Source of the DNA: Deltaproteobacteria bacterium
GTDB lineage: Bacteria > Desulfobacterota > Desulfarculia > Adiutricales > Adiutricaceae
Direction of reading: 5' to 3'
Assembly: GCA_031264185.1 (NCBI GenBank)
Contig: JAISEL010000006.1
Span: forward strand, 62,001 to 126,000
DNA: 64,000 bases
Shown: positions 47,263 to 56,319 of the stretch, piece by piece
Numbering within the stretch: the stretch's first letter is position 1
Layout of the letters: each line of letters begins with the position of its first letter
Position numbers and translations under genes: made by a program
The notes under the pieces: generated by a model
What the model saw: only the letters and a program-made list of their open reading frames with translations
Told to the model about the DNA's origin: nothing
The model's database searches: none

Positions 47263-47868
47263 ATGGCCTCTCTTCTGATTGCTACCCACAATAAAGGCAA
47301 AGCCAGGGAACTTCTGGCTCTCCTTACGCCTTTAGGCCTTTCCTTAATCACCCTGTCTGAAGTAGAGCCGAAAATACCGGAGCCTCAGGAGTGGGGCCAT
47401 GATTTTTTGGCCAATGCCCGGATAAAAGCCCATTACTATGCCGACGCTGCCGGTTTCCCGGCCTTAGCCGACGATTCCGGTCTTCGTGTTACGGCTTTAG
47501 GCGGTCGGCCGGGAGTCAATTCGGCCCGGTACGGAAGGGAGGGCTTAAGCGATGAGGCCAGAAATTCAGCCCTGCTGGCCGAAATGGGGAATATCTCCGA
47601 CCGGCGGGCCTATTTTGAGGTCGTTCTGGTTTTGGCCAAGCCTGAGGGGCCGGATCTCTGCTGGACCGGTCGGCTGGACGGGGAAATAGCTTGGGAGCAA
47701 ATAGGCGATCAGGGCTTTGGCTATGATCCCATTTTCATTTTTCCGCCTAAAGGTAAAACCTTAGCCCAGCTTACCGGACCGGAAAAAAACAGCCTCTCTC
47801 ATCGGGCGGCGGCCATTTTGGCTCTGAAAGAAGATTTAGATAAAGTGGCCTTATTTCTGGCCAAATAA
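47263..47868 (+). CDS. rdgB: XTP/dITP diphosphatase (RdgB/HAM1)
   Basis: The enzyme hydrolyses non-canonical purine triphosphates (XTP, dITP) to keep them out of DNA and RNA. The 201 residues match the family: LLIATHNKGKARELLALL, the catalytic region FPALADDSGLRVTALGGRPG with Asp69-type residues, SARYGREG, GFGYDPIFIFPPKGKTLAQL and SHRAAAILAL. It starts 18 bp after the PBP stop with no terminator between, so the two are probably co-transcribed. Confidence 0.95.
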   Translation: MASLLIATHNKGKARELLALLTPLGLSLITLSEVEPKIPEPQEWGHDFLANARIKAHYYADAAGFPALADDSGLRVTALGGRPGVNSARYGREGLSDEARNSALLAEMGNISDRRAYFEVVLVLAKPEGPDLCWTGRLDGEIAWEQIGDQGFGYDPIFIFPPKGKTLAQLTGPEKNSLSHRAAAILALKEDLDKVALFLAK

Positions 47869-48179
47869 AAGGTCCTGAAAGAGCTAGCCCCAAAAGCCCC
47901 AGACTCATCCGATCAGCGGCTACAGAAGAGCAAAATGAGAAAAGCTTTTTGGAGCCAAAATAAAAAATGTTATTGATTTTACTGAGATGGAGAACTATAA
48001 TTTGTAATCAGTAAGTTATTGACATTGAGGATTCTATTTGATGCCTTCGCAAACTGTGTCATGAGGTCAGAGTTTCGTCCTCGGGTCATGAATAAGACCA
48101 TTAGTAGCGGCTCGCCATCAGAACATATGGGTATCAAAAATACCTATAAATATAAAATGTTGTCTGATTCACTGTAAAC
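47869..48179 (+). other. Left edge of the second accessory island
   Basis: This spacer follows rdgB. Composition shifts from the host-like pattern to a less GC-rich one near 47960. No gene, repeat or RNA was recognised, and no attachment-site direct repeat could be confirmed. Confidence 0.35.
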
Positions 48180-49544
48180 TGGCGATTCCTCGACCTTGCC
48201 TACGGCTGTGGAAACGTTCCTCATCATCACATACCGCGAACTTCGGAAGTTGGGGTTTGATGTCCTAAAATGCGATTTTCATCGAACCAAATGTTACTTG
48301 ATGTGTCGGCACTTTTGAAAGTGAACGTGACGAAGTTTTACGGCATTGAGTACGGAGAATTCCCGTGCCAAATCGCGCAGATGGGAAGTAGTTTATTGAC
48401 CACTAAATGAACCTGCGCCTATCGGAGCAGTTTGGGCAGTATTGCGCTCACCTGTTGCTGACGTAAAGTTCAACTTATTGTTCACAGCAACTTTCTGCGG
48501 CTTGACTGGGAGGGCATTGTGCCTAAGTTGGAATTGTCGTACATACTTGGCAATCCGCCGTTTTAGGGCTTGTCGTTAAGTTCACCTGAACAGCAGAACA
48601 ATACGGAAGCAGTTTTCGCGGACAACGACATTGAGGGACGTTTGGATTATGTTGCCACGTTGTATAAAATAGCGACACAATATATATAAGTATACATGGT
48701 AGGCGAATAGAATGTGCTTTTGTATATACAACTCAATAATACAGGGAGAGAAAGTACCTATTTTATAGGGTGATTTATGCGGAGCCGGTTGGGTAAAGAT
48801 AAACTTTGCTTACCGCACTTTCACTTTGAGTAACGAGGCGAAATGCAAAGCTAGCCGTGCATTGCGTGATGTTTGATTCTCATAGCTTAAGTGAAAGGCA
48901 AGCTGTTATTTGAGCCTGACGAAAACGGTGAACTTCTCTGGAAGAGTTTCACGCATTTTAATGGCTATTTTATCGCCACAAGCGATATATTTATTGAGTT
49001 GCGTGGCAAAGTGCATTCTGGATATCCTCGTTTCATGCAAGGTAGCAAACCTGAGGAGGAGGGTTTCTAATATTGTCTGAAACCGAACGAGTGGAACTGT
49101 TGTTATTCTAAGTCGCTTTTAAGACAGCAGTAATTAAAATCAATAATGCAGAAATAAAATTATTTATCACAGTTGTGATTATCCATGAAATAGCCAGTCA
49201 TAGCTAACTTTTCTGAGATAAAAGTGAGTATTATAGCCTGAAGCGACTCCATTGCTGTTTTTAAGAATAACTGCGATCTTGAAAACAATTTAGAATTACG
49301 ACACCCGGAAGTGGAGCCTTTTGTCCGCCAGTATGTAGGGTCAAGCGAGTTTATAAATAATGGAAAGAGGTATTGCTTGTGGCTGAATGGTGTATTGCCA
49401 ACGGAACTCCGTATGGCGCACCAAGCCAACGGCAAGGCAGTTATGAAGTTGTATGGCTTCACCGTTGGCAAGACGACAGAGGTGGATTGCGTGACGATGT
49501 TGATGGAGAGGTATGTAAGCTTGAATAAAGGATGTAATGCGTAA
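48180..49544 (+). pseudogene. Heavily decayed large DNA methyltransferase (MmeI-like / class I N6-adenine)
   Basis: Segments in changing frames line up in the order of this family: a SAM-binding motif I remnant (DLAYGCGN, from DPACGCGN), FYGIEYGEFPCQIAQMG, LSYILGNPPF (catalytic motif IV NPPF), KINFAYRTFTLSNEAK, GYFIATSDIFIELRGK, then VRQYVGSSEFINNGKRYCLW and KLYGFTVGKTTEVDCVTMLM up to the stop at 49542-49544. More than five frame breaks and stops make it inactive. Its last stop overlaps the ATG of the Dam-like gene (TAATG), showing that it was the first gene of that operon. Confidence 0.75.
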
Positions 49545-50422
49545 TGCGTTTTTACTCACCTTTAAGATACCCCGGCGGTAAGAGCAAACTGGTGCCGCTG
49601 GTTAAACTCTTGATAAAGAATTCCGGGCGCGAGGGCGCGACATACATAGAACCATTCGCGGGCGGCGCAGGCGTTGCTTTGTCGTTATTGTTAGATGGAA
49701 CCGTCGAAAGGATTGTGATTAACGATTACGATAAGGCGGTCTACTCGGTTTGGCGAGCCATTAAACGTGAGCCGTCTGAATTAATAAGGCTAATTGATAA
49801 AACGCCTGTTACTATTGATGAGTGGCAGCGGCAACGAGCTATTTACATCGGTTACTCTCGTGGGTATAGCGTGGAGTTGGCTTTCGCCGCACTTTTTCTG
49901 AATAGAGTTAATCGGTCCGGAATTATAACCGGAGGCCCGATAGGCGGGTTTGCTCAAGAGGGTGATTGGAAACTTGACGTGCGTTTTAATAAAACCGCAA
50001 TTATAGAGCGAGTTAACGATGTTTCAAAAAGGCGCAACGCTATCAAGGTGTATAACCAAGATATTATCCGTCTGGTGGATTCGTATGTGCCGCAGTTTGC
50101 TGACGAAGCGTTTATTTACTTCGACCCACCGTACTTCAACAAGGCGAATAAATTATATAAAAACGCCCTGTCACACGGCGACCACGTCCGCATTGCTGAC
50201 CGCATACTCAATAATGTAGCGTGTCCGTGGATGTTGACTTATGACGATGTTCCTGAAATTCGGGCGCTGTATCAACATATGGAAATACGGCGGATTGACC
50301 TGACGTACAGTGCTGCTAATAAGGGCAAGGCATCGGAGATTATTGTTTGCAGCGACTCCAAATTCTATCCATCATACGATGATATATGCAATGACATTTT
50401 TGGTCTAAATATGCGTAACTGA
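49544..50422 (+). CDS. D12-class (Dam-like) DNA adenine methyltransferase
   Basis: This 292-residue protein methylates N6 of adenine in duplex DNA. Features in order: the start block FYSPLRYPGGKSKLVP, SAM-binding motif I EPFAGGAGVALSLLL (about 38-52), NDYDKAVYSVW, the target-recognition middle (FLNRVNRSGIITGGPIGG) and catalytic motif IV FDPPYF (about 194-199). The length and FxGxG...DPPY order fit D12 enzymes. The ATG overlaps the preceding methylase stop, and the next gene starts 11 bp after its stop. It is intact, with more AT-rich codon use than host genes, indicating transfer. A GATC-type target is only a family expectation. Confidence 0.92.
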   Translation: MRFYSPLRYPGGKSKLVPLVKLLIKNSGREGATYIEPFAGGAGVALSLLLDGTVERIVINDYDKAVYSVWRAIKREPSELIRLIDKTPVTIDEWQRQRAIYIGYSRGYSVELAFAALFLNRVNRSGIITGGPIGGFAQEGDWKLDVRFNKTAIIERVNDVSKRRNAIKVYNQDIIRLVDSYVPQFADEAFIYFDPPYFNKANKLYKNALSHGDHVRIADRILNNVACPWMLTYDDVPEIRALYQHMEIRRIDLTYSAANKGKASEIIVCSDSKFYPSYDDICNDIFGLNMRN

Positions 50423-50433
50423 GCGGGTGTAAA

Positions 50434-52164
50434 GTGATTATTAAAGAGGTTCAGATTGAGAAGTTTAGGGCTTTTAATAATACATCTTTTAAGCTCGGAA
50501 AATACATTACGGCTATAGCAGGGAGGAACGCCACGCAGAAAACCACTGTGCTTGGATTAATCGGGCAGCCCTTTACAATTTCACAGAAAGACCACCCTTT
50601 ATTTGGGTGCAAAACTATTGACGGCTATGACTTTAAGTCACAGTTTAGCGAAAAGTTTAAGTTTTCGGACAGAGAGCAAGCAGGTGAACACAGATGGACG
50701 GTACATTTGTATAATAGTGTCTACATCTACAAAGGCGAGTCCAAGTCCTACTTTACATCTGAGACCATTGTTCGTGAACGGAGAACTGGCAAACTGCGTA
50801 TATGGAACGCCGAGGATAAAAAACGCGAAACTGGTGGCGGATACGTTCAAGTGCCAGTATACTATTTGAGCTTGAGCAGACTTTTTCCCATTGGTGAGAC
50901 CGTTGGACGAACAATACCGCTTGATGTGCAATTGACACAGAAGGAACACGAGTATTGTATGAATTGGTACAGAAAAATATTGCGTATTCAAGCGGACGAG
51001 GCGACTGCGCCTGCAACAGAGAATATCCAACCGGTGTTTGGGGTAGAGGAGAAAACAGCCAAATTGAAGTTTGCAGGTGTTACAGATGGCAAGCACGATA
51101 TAAAGACTAATTCAGCAGGCGAGGGTAATATTTCCCGTATTATTCTTGCTATGCTTTCTTTCAAACGTCTTTACGATCAAAAAAATGCAAACTGCTATAG
51201 AGGTGGTCTTCTGCTCATTGATGAACTTGATGCGGCAGTATATCCCCGTTCACAAAAAGAGTTAGTAAAATATTTGCGAGCCGAGGCTAAAAATTATAGG
51301 GTTCAAGTAGTCTTTACGACTCATTCGCCTATTGTATTACAAGAATTGAACGATATTCACTTGGAGGGAAAAAAGCGGATTATAGGCCTAAAGTCTAAAG
51401 CTAATTCATATAAGTATACAATAGTATACTTAGAGCCTGACTCAAGTAAAATTGGTCAGGTTAATGCTAGAAATATTGGTAGCGCAAGGGAATTGAGGAG
51501 ATGCTTGGATAATATGGATTTTAAGCCTACCATGTCCGATCCACAGATGAGAGTGTATTGTGAAGACGCCGTTGCCAGCGGCTTTTTGAAGTATGTCTTG
51601 GCGAAATATATAGATAATACTGGAGAATTTTTTGATTTTCAAGAGATAAATTTTGGCTGGACGAACTATGTTACACTCCTCGAAAAAAACGCGTTTAAGG
51701 TCCGTGATAGTCTTATAATGCTGGATGCAGATGTGCCAACACTGGCTGGCTATGATAAACATAAAGCACTGATTGAAGAATGTAAAAATGTTGTCATACT
51801 CCCTATTGTAGTTGAAGAAGGGTTATTCCGATTGCTTAAAGACAAAAATAGTTACTCAGCGTTTTTATGCTCTTTGCATGGAAAAGATTTCCCTTATGAG
51901 GTATGCTTTAATGAGTGGATTGAAACATCATGTTACTATAAAAATAATGACAGAAAACAATTTAAACAATGGTATAAGTATGTAGTGCAAATTGTAGGGG
52001 TGCAGCCATTGTACGATTTTTGGCTCACAAAAAATAAAGAAGATGCCGATACGTTTGTTAAGTTATACATCAATGCATATAATAAACTTGCGGATAGACT
52101 CAAACTTGACCCATTACCTATGCCAGTAGATACAGAAGGTGAAGGTGAAGACGTAGAGGCGTAG
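50434..52164 (+). CDS. ABC-type ATPase with C-terminal TOPRIM-like region (OLD-like)
   Basis: This 576-residue protein starts at GTG. The N-terminal AAA/ABC ATPase has MIIKEVQIEKFRAFNNTSFK and a variant P-loop AGRNATQKTT (30-38, Gln in place of the last Gly). A signature-like SAGEGNISRI lies near 226, Walker B LLLIDELDAAVYP near 256-268 and the H-loop TTHSP near 297. The C-terminal part has MRVYCEDAVASGFLKYVL (about 371-388) and DSLIMLDADVP (about 425-435), the Glu and Asp-x-Asp arrangement of TOPRIM nucleases, so the whole resembles OLD/GajA-type defence ATPase-nucleases. It is coupled to the Dam-like methylase. The nuclease assignment rests on pattern only. Confidence 0.8.
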   Translation: MIIKEVQIEKFRAFNNTSFKLGKYITAIAGRNATQKTTVLGLIGQPFTISQKDHPLFGCKTIDGYDFKSQFSEKFKFSDREQAGEHRWTVHLYNSVYIYKGESKSYFTSETIVRERRTGKLRIWNAEDKKRETGGGYVQVPVYYLSLSRLFPIGETVGRTIPLDVQLTQKEHEYCMNWYRKILRIQADEATAPATENIQPVFGVEEKTAKLKFAGVTDGKHDIKTNSAGEGNISRIILAMLSFKRLYDQKNANCYRGGLLLIDELDAAVYPRSQKELVKYLRAEAKNYRVQVVFTTHSPIVLQELNDIHLEGKKRIIGLKSKANSYKYTIVYLEPDSSKIGQVNARNIGSARELRRCLDNMDFKPTMSDPQMRVYCEDAVASGFLKYVLAKYIDNTGEFFDFQEINFGWTNYVTLLEKNAFKVRDSLIMLDADVPTLAGYDKHKALIEECKNVVILPIVVEEGLFRLLKDKNSYSAFLCSLHGKDFPYEVCFNEWIETSCYYKNNDRKQFKQWYKYVVQIVGVQPLYDFWLTKNKEDADTFVKLYINAYNKLADRLKLDPLPMPVDTEGEGEDVEA

Positions 52165-52190
52165 ATACTGTATGCTTTTGCGGTTCTACT

Positions 52191-52281
52191 ATTACCCCTG
52201 CTGATAATTATGATAATGTATTTCTTCATTGATTTTAGCTTATGATGATTTGTTTGTATCAAAATTTTCCGCCGGGGTAAT
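52191..52281 (+). mobile_element. MITE, 91-bp class, copy 2
   Basis: The ends are ATTACCCCTGCTGATAATTA and the inverse of ATTACCCCGGCGGAAAATTT. The interior is the same as the copy at 20166 with a few changes. It lies 27 bp after the stop of the ATPase gene and may serve as its transcription end by folding. Confidence 0.82.
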
Positions 52282-52669
52282 ATGAAACTAAGGAGCTGGA
52301 AATAAATAACTTTTACGTTTCCCCAAGAAATTTATTTTTTTTGCATTAGTTACCTTGATTCCTATCATCTTTAATCTATTTGCAGTATAGGTATGGCTAA
52401 TAAGATAAACTATAGTTTCTGCCTAATCCTGTAAAGGTTGGCCTTTCCAATTGGATTAATATGTGTATAGCGATTACGTGAGGAGCTATACATATTAAGG
52501 AAGCAATAATTTATCAAGAAATTGGCCTCTGTAGTAGTTGGCACAATTTTTTGCGTTGGTTAAAGCAGTTTGTCAAGTGGTATGTTTTTTGCAGATTATC
52601 TCAGATCCCACTTATTTTGTTGGGAAATTGTGTTACGCGACTAGCCATCTATTGCCTTCCGGTACTTAT

Positions 52670-52760
52670 ATTACCCAGGCGGATAATTATGATAATCTAT
52701 TTTTTCATTAATTTTACCTTATGATGATTTGTTTGTATCAAAATTATCCGCCGGGGCAAT
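52670..52760 (+). mobile_element. MITE, 91-bp class, copy 3
   Basis: The ends are ATTACCCAGGCGGATAATTA and the inverse of ATTGCCCCGGCGGATAATTT. It is 91 bp and the closest match to copy 1. The 388 bp between copies 2 and 3 contain no recognised gene. Confidence 0.84.
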
Positions 52761-52950
52761 AATTTAATATTCAATTTGTCTCTAAATCCAAATTATTATT
52801 GAATAAAATAGTTTTCACATTTTATTAATTGAACTATTAAAAATTTCACTCTTATGATAAATTTAAATCAGGATTGGCATAAAATTTGCTATTGCGGTGA
52901 TCGGCTACATAAGGACCGGCGATTGATAGCGCAGCTTGTTTTTTTTGACT

Positions 52951-53115
52951 TTATATAATGTCGATGCACTTGTTCTGGGGGTTTTTAGCCGTCTTCCGCC
53001 AATCATGGTGTCCGATCATCAAGGCCGCGCCGGTGGTTTCAGTGCCGTGCTCAAGCCAGGACTTGCATTCGCGGGGAGTGGTCAAGAGCGTCTGAAGTTT
53101 GGGGATGTAAGCCAT
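52951..53115 (-). CDS. Short frame, possible gene remnant of the conjugative relic
   Basis: This 54-residue frame on the minus strand starts MAYIPKLQTLLTTPRECKSW and continues ETTGAALMIGHHDWRKTAKN with protein-like composition. A further coding-like segment lies upstream in another frame (YLLNHDVLNYDLSLDAVGIF). No family is recognised. Orientation agrees with the conjugation relics downstream. Confidence 0.33.
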   Translation of the reverse strand: MAYIPKLQTLLTTPRECKSWLEHGTETTGAALMIGHHDWRKTAKNPQNKCIDII

Positions 53116-53446
53116 CCCTGTGAAACTGTCACCTAATCAATCCACACTCCCAGAATATTCCCACCGCATCCAAGCTAAGGTCATAGTTGAGGACATCGTG
53201 GTTCAGCAGATAGACGGCAGTCGTCTGTGTCGCGTAAGCAGGTCAACTTCTCCAGCGTGTGCGCATCATTTGACAGGAATCCACTCCCTGGGTCGGTGGT
53301 TCCGGTTTAACTGCCAGAGGCGGGTTTAAGCTTCAACGGCGGCGGTTTTTTCAATCTTGTCGGTCATGGCCGTGTTCCTTCCCTGGCGTTTTAAGGCCAG
53401 TTCGAAAAAAATGAAAGCGGTTGATATGTACCTAAAATTGGTACAT

Positions 53447-53627
53447 ACTAGCCCGGCGGATAATTTTGATAAAAGAGTTTATCCTTTGTTTCTTCAGTCT
53501 TTAGCAGACTCAAAGATTTATGCAGCTTCTATAGTCTATTTGTAATATGGATATAAAATTATTATACCGTGATCGTATGTAAATAATAAGGAGTATTAGA
53601 TCTATCATAATTATCCGCCAGGTTAAT
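53447..53627 (-). mobile_element. MITE, ~180-bp class, copy 2 (inverted)
   Basis: This is an inverted match to 17453-17631 over the full length. Ends on the plus strand are ACTAGCCCGGCGGATAATTT and the inverse of ATTAACCTGGCGGATAATTA. It lies 80 bp from copy B of the ~320-bp element, so two unrelated element families sit together. Confidence 0.82.
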
Positions 53628-53706
53628 AATGAGATTATGAAGTGGACAGTCCGTTACAGCTCCAAAGTCGGCAAACAAGCTCGCAATCTGCCTTAAGCGG
53701 TACTAA

Positions 53707-54028
53707 CCTAAATTCCCGGTAAATTTTTAACCTACAGCTTAAAATTTTTGCGTGGTACCGGGATACCAAACACTTTAAATTAAAAAATTTATTTTGCTGT
53801 TTTGTTAATGACCTAAAGACATTGAATCCAATAATCCTGAAACTTTGGCTCTTTTCATAGAAATATGTGTATTTGTATAACCGCAAAAATTAATGTCATA
53901 TTATCAATTTGTAGGTTAAAATTTTTTAACCTACAAATCGTCATTTGTCAACTATCAAATCTCTTTTGTATTTATGTATTATTCCAGTTTATGCATAAAA
54001 GTAGGTTAAAAAAGTCCGGGATTTTAGG
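53707..54028 (-). mobile_element. ~320-bp non-autonomous inverted-repeat element, copy B
   Basis: The ends are CCTAAATTCCCGG (53707-53719) and CCGGGATTTTAGG (54016-54028). It is homologous to copy A (3530-3846) in the opposite orientation. The four internal 10-mers all read GTAGGTTAAA or its complement (53726, 53911, 53925, 54001), while copy A has GCAG in every one. The shared frame on the minus strand has IIGFNVFRSLTKQQ. It has removed or displaced the promoter and 5' part of the toxin gene that follows at 54036. Confidence 0.75.
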
Positions 54029-54035
54029 GTACTAA

Positions 54036-54242
54036 AGGCCCTGGATCCTAATCGCGGATATAGAGTTGAACGGCCCGGTACGGGGCGACTGGCCCAATTA
54101 CAGTAAGCTGACCGACAAGGATCATCACTGCCATCTGAAAAAAGGTCGTCCGACGTATGTGGCCGTGTGGTCGGAAGAAGACGGGGACATACGTCTGGTG
54201 GAGGTGCAATATGTTGGAACCCACGAAAAAGCCCCCTATTGA
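54036..54242 (+). pseudogene. Toxin gene of a toxin-antitoxin pair, 5'-truncated
   Basis: The surviving ~63 codons read IELNGPVRGDWPNYSKLTDK, CHLKKGRPTYVAVWSEEDGD and VQYVGTHEKAPY. These align with the C-terminal two-thirds of the toxin at 56387 (EEEGPERRNWPYYGPV...VYIAVWLV...RCVGTHENEDY), a RelE/HigB-like cytotoxic fold. The N-terminus and promoter are replaced by the ~320-bp element 7 bp upstream. The product should not be made, leaving an orphan antitoxin. Confidence 0.72.
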
Positions 54243-54558
54243 TATTTTCAAGGTCATCTGCCCGGCGGATATCGCCGGGGCCATGAAGAAGTATTTGCGT
54301 GAGCACGGATGCCAGCTCGAAGTTACCTTGAGCCCGGAGGAAGTCTTTCCCCAGCGCAGTCCTGGTACGCTTCTCCAGGGGGCGCGTTATCGCGAAGACT
54401 TGACCCAGGCGGAACTGGCTAAACTCACCGGCATTCCGCGCCGTCATATTTCCGAAATGGAAAATGGTCACCGGAGCATCGGCAAACAGACGGCCAAAAG
54501 GCTGGCGCAGGCGCTCAATATTGACCATCGCCTTTTGCTTGGAGATATCGGGCGGTAA
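54211..54558 (+). CDS. HTH-type (XRE/HigA-like) antitoxin, orphaned
   Basis: This 115-residue frame (from ATG 54211, overlapping the toxin end) has an N-terminal half rich in acidic and hydrophobic residues. An XRE helix-turn-helix follows: GARYREDLTQAELAKLTGIP, RRHISEMENGHRSIGKQTAK, RLAQALNIDHRLLL. It is homologous to the antitoxin at 56667 (AREGITQKQMADKLGI...HISEMEKGVRPI). The frame is intact although its toxin is truncated and its promoter lost. It may be silent or read from outside. Confidence 0.82.
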   Translation: MLEPTKKPPIDIFKVICPADIAGAMKKYLREHGCQLEVTLSPEEVFPQRSPGTLLQGARYREDLTQAELAKLTGIPRRHISEMENGHRSIGKQTAKRLAQALNIDHRLLLGDIGR

Positions 54559-55092
54559 GAGCGTCCCTTCCACGGCCTCCGTCTCTTTATCCCAAAGCCG
54601 GACCGACTGAACCACTTGAATGGAATCCAGCGATACCAACCCGAAATGACGGCTGCCGAAGCTGCCGTGGTGGTCCTGGGAGAGCACCAAGGCCAAGCCC
54701 TCGGGAATGGGACCGCTTTAACGAAGCGACGGTGGAATGTTGCGGCCGGAGCGGTCACGTTCCGGCCTTGCCGTGCCTGGAAGCCGACGACCATTCAGCG
54801 TCAGCCCGACCGTGGTGATCTCCAGCAGATCACCGGACAGGCCCACCAGTTTTTTAAGAAGAGGCTGGAGCCAGGAGGGACAGGAGCCGGTCAGCAGGTA
54901 GCCGCGTTCGTGGGCCAGGACGCAGAGGGGATTGTTTGACTCCAGGCAAAAAGTCACCAGGTCGGCGGAGGCGTGTCCACCTGCCGATAAATTCCTCTGG
55001 GCAGGGACGAGGTCAGGTTGATCCGCAGGCTCCCACAAAGCCAGGCCGAGCAGGGCGCTGATGGCAACCAGGCTCAAAGCTATTTCAAGCAT
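54555..55092 (-). pseudogene. TraF-type conjugal transfer signal peptidase, frameshifted
   Basis: From ATG 55092 the minus strand encodes VAISALLGLALWEPADQPDL, LTGSCPSWLQPLLKKLVGL, SGDLLEITTVGLTLNGRRLP and RDRSGRNIPPSL. After a shift near 54720 it reads EGLALVLSQDHHGSFGSRHF, GLVSLDSIQVVQSVRLW. The order matches TraF S26-family peptidases that process pilin in conjugation systems (GDxxxIT..GxxxNG, then GSRHFG). At least one frameshift is present. It lies between two toxin-antitoxin modules and convergent to the first. Confidence 0.68.
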
Positions 55093-55137
55093 CGAAAAAG
55101 TTTTGATACTAATAGAGCAAGCACCCTTCTGAATGGG

Positions 55138-56290
55138 TTACTGCCTCTTAGGCCAGCGGGGCCGGAATAACTTCCTGGCTCTGGCCGTCAGTGAGCGGCC
55201 TGGGGAAATGAAGGGGATCGGACAGGCCACGGGAATAACCGTTAGCCACGCCGGGGACTTTGACTTTGGCCCGAGCGGAAAACACCGGGTCCAGAAAAAA
55301 TAGAATCTGCCGACCGTAGTTCGGTGGATTGCCATCGTGAAAATGAGCATGTCGCCGGGTACGGCGTTGTCGGCCGTTTCTTTTGAAAGGCCCGGCAGGC
55401 GCATGCATTCGTCAGGCGTCAGTATCGGCCGGGAGGTTTCGGAGATGGAGGTAGAGCGGGACTTGCCGCCTTTGGCCCTGCCGGAGATGGAGATTTTTTT
55501 ATCCAACACGGTGGTGGTTCCGACCATTTTCGGCAGGTATTCAGCGGTCTCCGGAAGGTTGGGCGCATAGGCGATACGCACGTGGCAGGCTGTCCGCCGG
55601 GGATGCTCATGGCCGAATCGAGGCGGACTTTGGCCAGGGGATTGAAAGCCGACGATGTTCCATCCGAATCCGAAGGATCGAAGCGCAAAACCTTGCGGCC
55701 TTGGCTTTTGAGATGCCCGACGGTCAGAGCGAAGTTTTCCCTCTTTATGCCAAGGACCGGGGAACTGGGCGGCTAGGACAGGAGCGCGGGCAGGACCAGC
55801 CCCCCTTTGCCGCTCCGGGTCGGGGCGAAACAGAGGACATGCTCCGGCGTGTTGTGCCGGAGGTAATAGAGGATGCGCTTTTTCGGCTCCCAGAAGCCGC
55901 CGGTGCAGACGCTCTCGCCTTTTAGGCAGTTCAGCGCCTTGATGTCTTAGAAGGCAGCCCAGCGGACGGAGCCGTGGAGGTCGTCACGGCCTTTGAGCCC
56001 ATGCTGGCCAGCCATGCAGAGAATGAAGCCCAAGAGCGGCAGGCCGATACACGCCAGACAGGCTTGATCGACGTAGCGACCTGCTTCCTCATGCCCGGGG
56101 CGAATCGGCTGGACCACTCGGAGAGCTTCCAGGGACAGAAAAAGGCATGGTCCTGAATCTGGAACAGGGGTGTCCCAGGTCCGGGTGATAGTCGAACAGG
56201 CCAGCCGCCAGAGGCCGATGGGCGTGAGCAATACCCAGCGCCAGGCCCAGCCTCCTTGCTGTTTGTTTTTGGCGACTGAGGTGACCGTAT
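55138..56290 (-). pseudogene. TraG/VirD4 coupling protein, internally deleted and frameshifted
   Basis: On the minus strand the relic starts with a membrane region (LLTPIGLWRLACSTITRTW), then HGSVRWAAF, YLRHNTPEHVLCFAPTRSGK (Walker A), VLRFDPSDSDGTSSAFNPLA and AMSIPGGQPATC. It jumps directly to the C-terminal part: IAYAPNLPETAEYLPKMVGT, TTVLDKKISIS and ETSRPILTPDECMRLPG, followed by a frame change to QILFFLDPVFSARAKV. About 300 residues between VRL...MSIP and IAYAPN are missing. The family is the ATPase that links the relaxosome to the type IV secretion channel. Non-functional. Confidence 0.75.
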
Positions 56291-56319
56291 TGCTTAGTTG
56301 GCGGCATACCGCCGCCTTC

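Noticed and set aside
52536-52556. Sigma-54-like TGGCAC...TTGC in the island
   Set aside because: Spacing between GG and GC is 11, not 10, and no gene follows.
53989-54696. 235-residue minus-strand frame across the toxin-antitoxin module
   Set aside because: Only its first ~40 codons belong to the TraF relic; the remainder runs antisense through the antitoxin and toxin genes.
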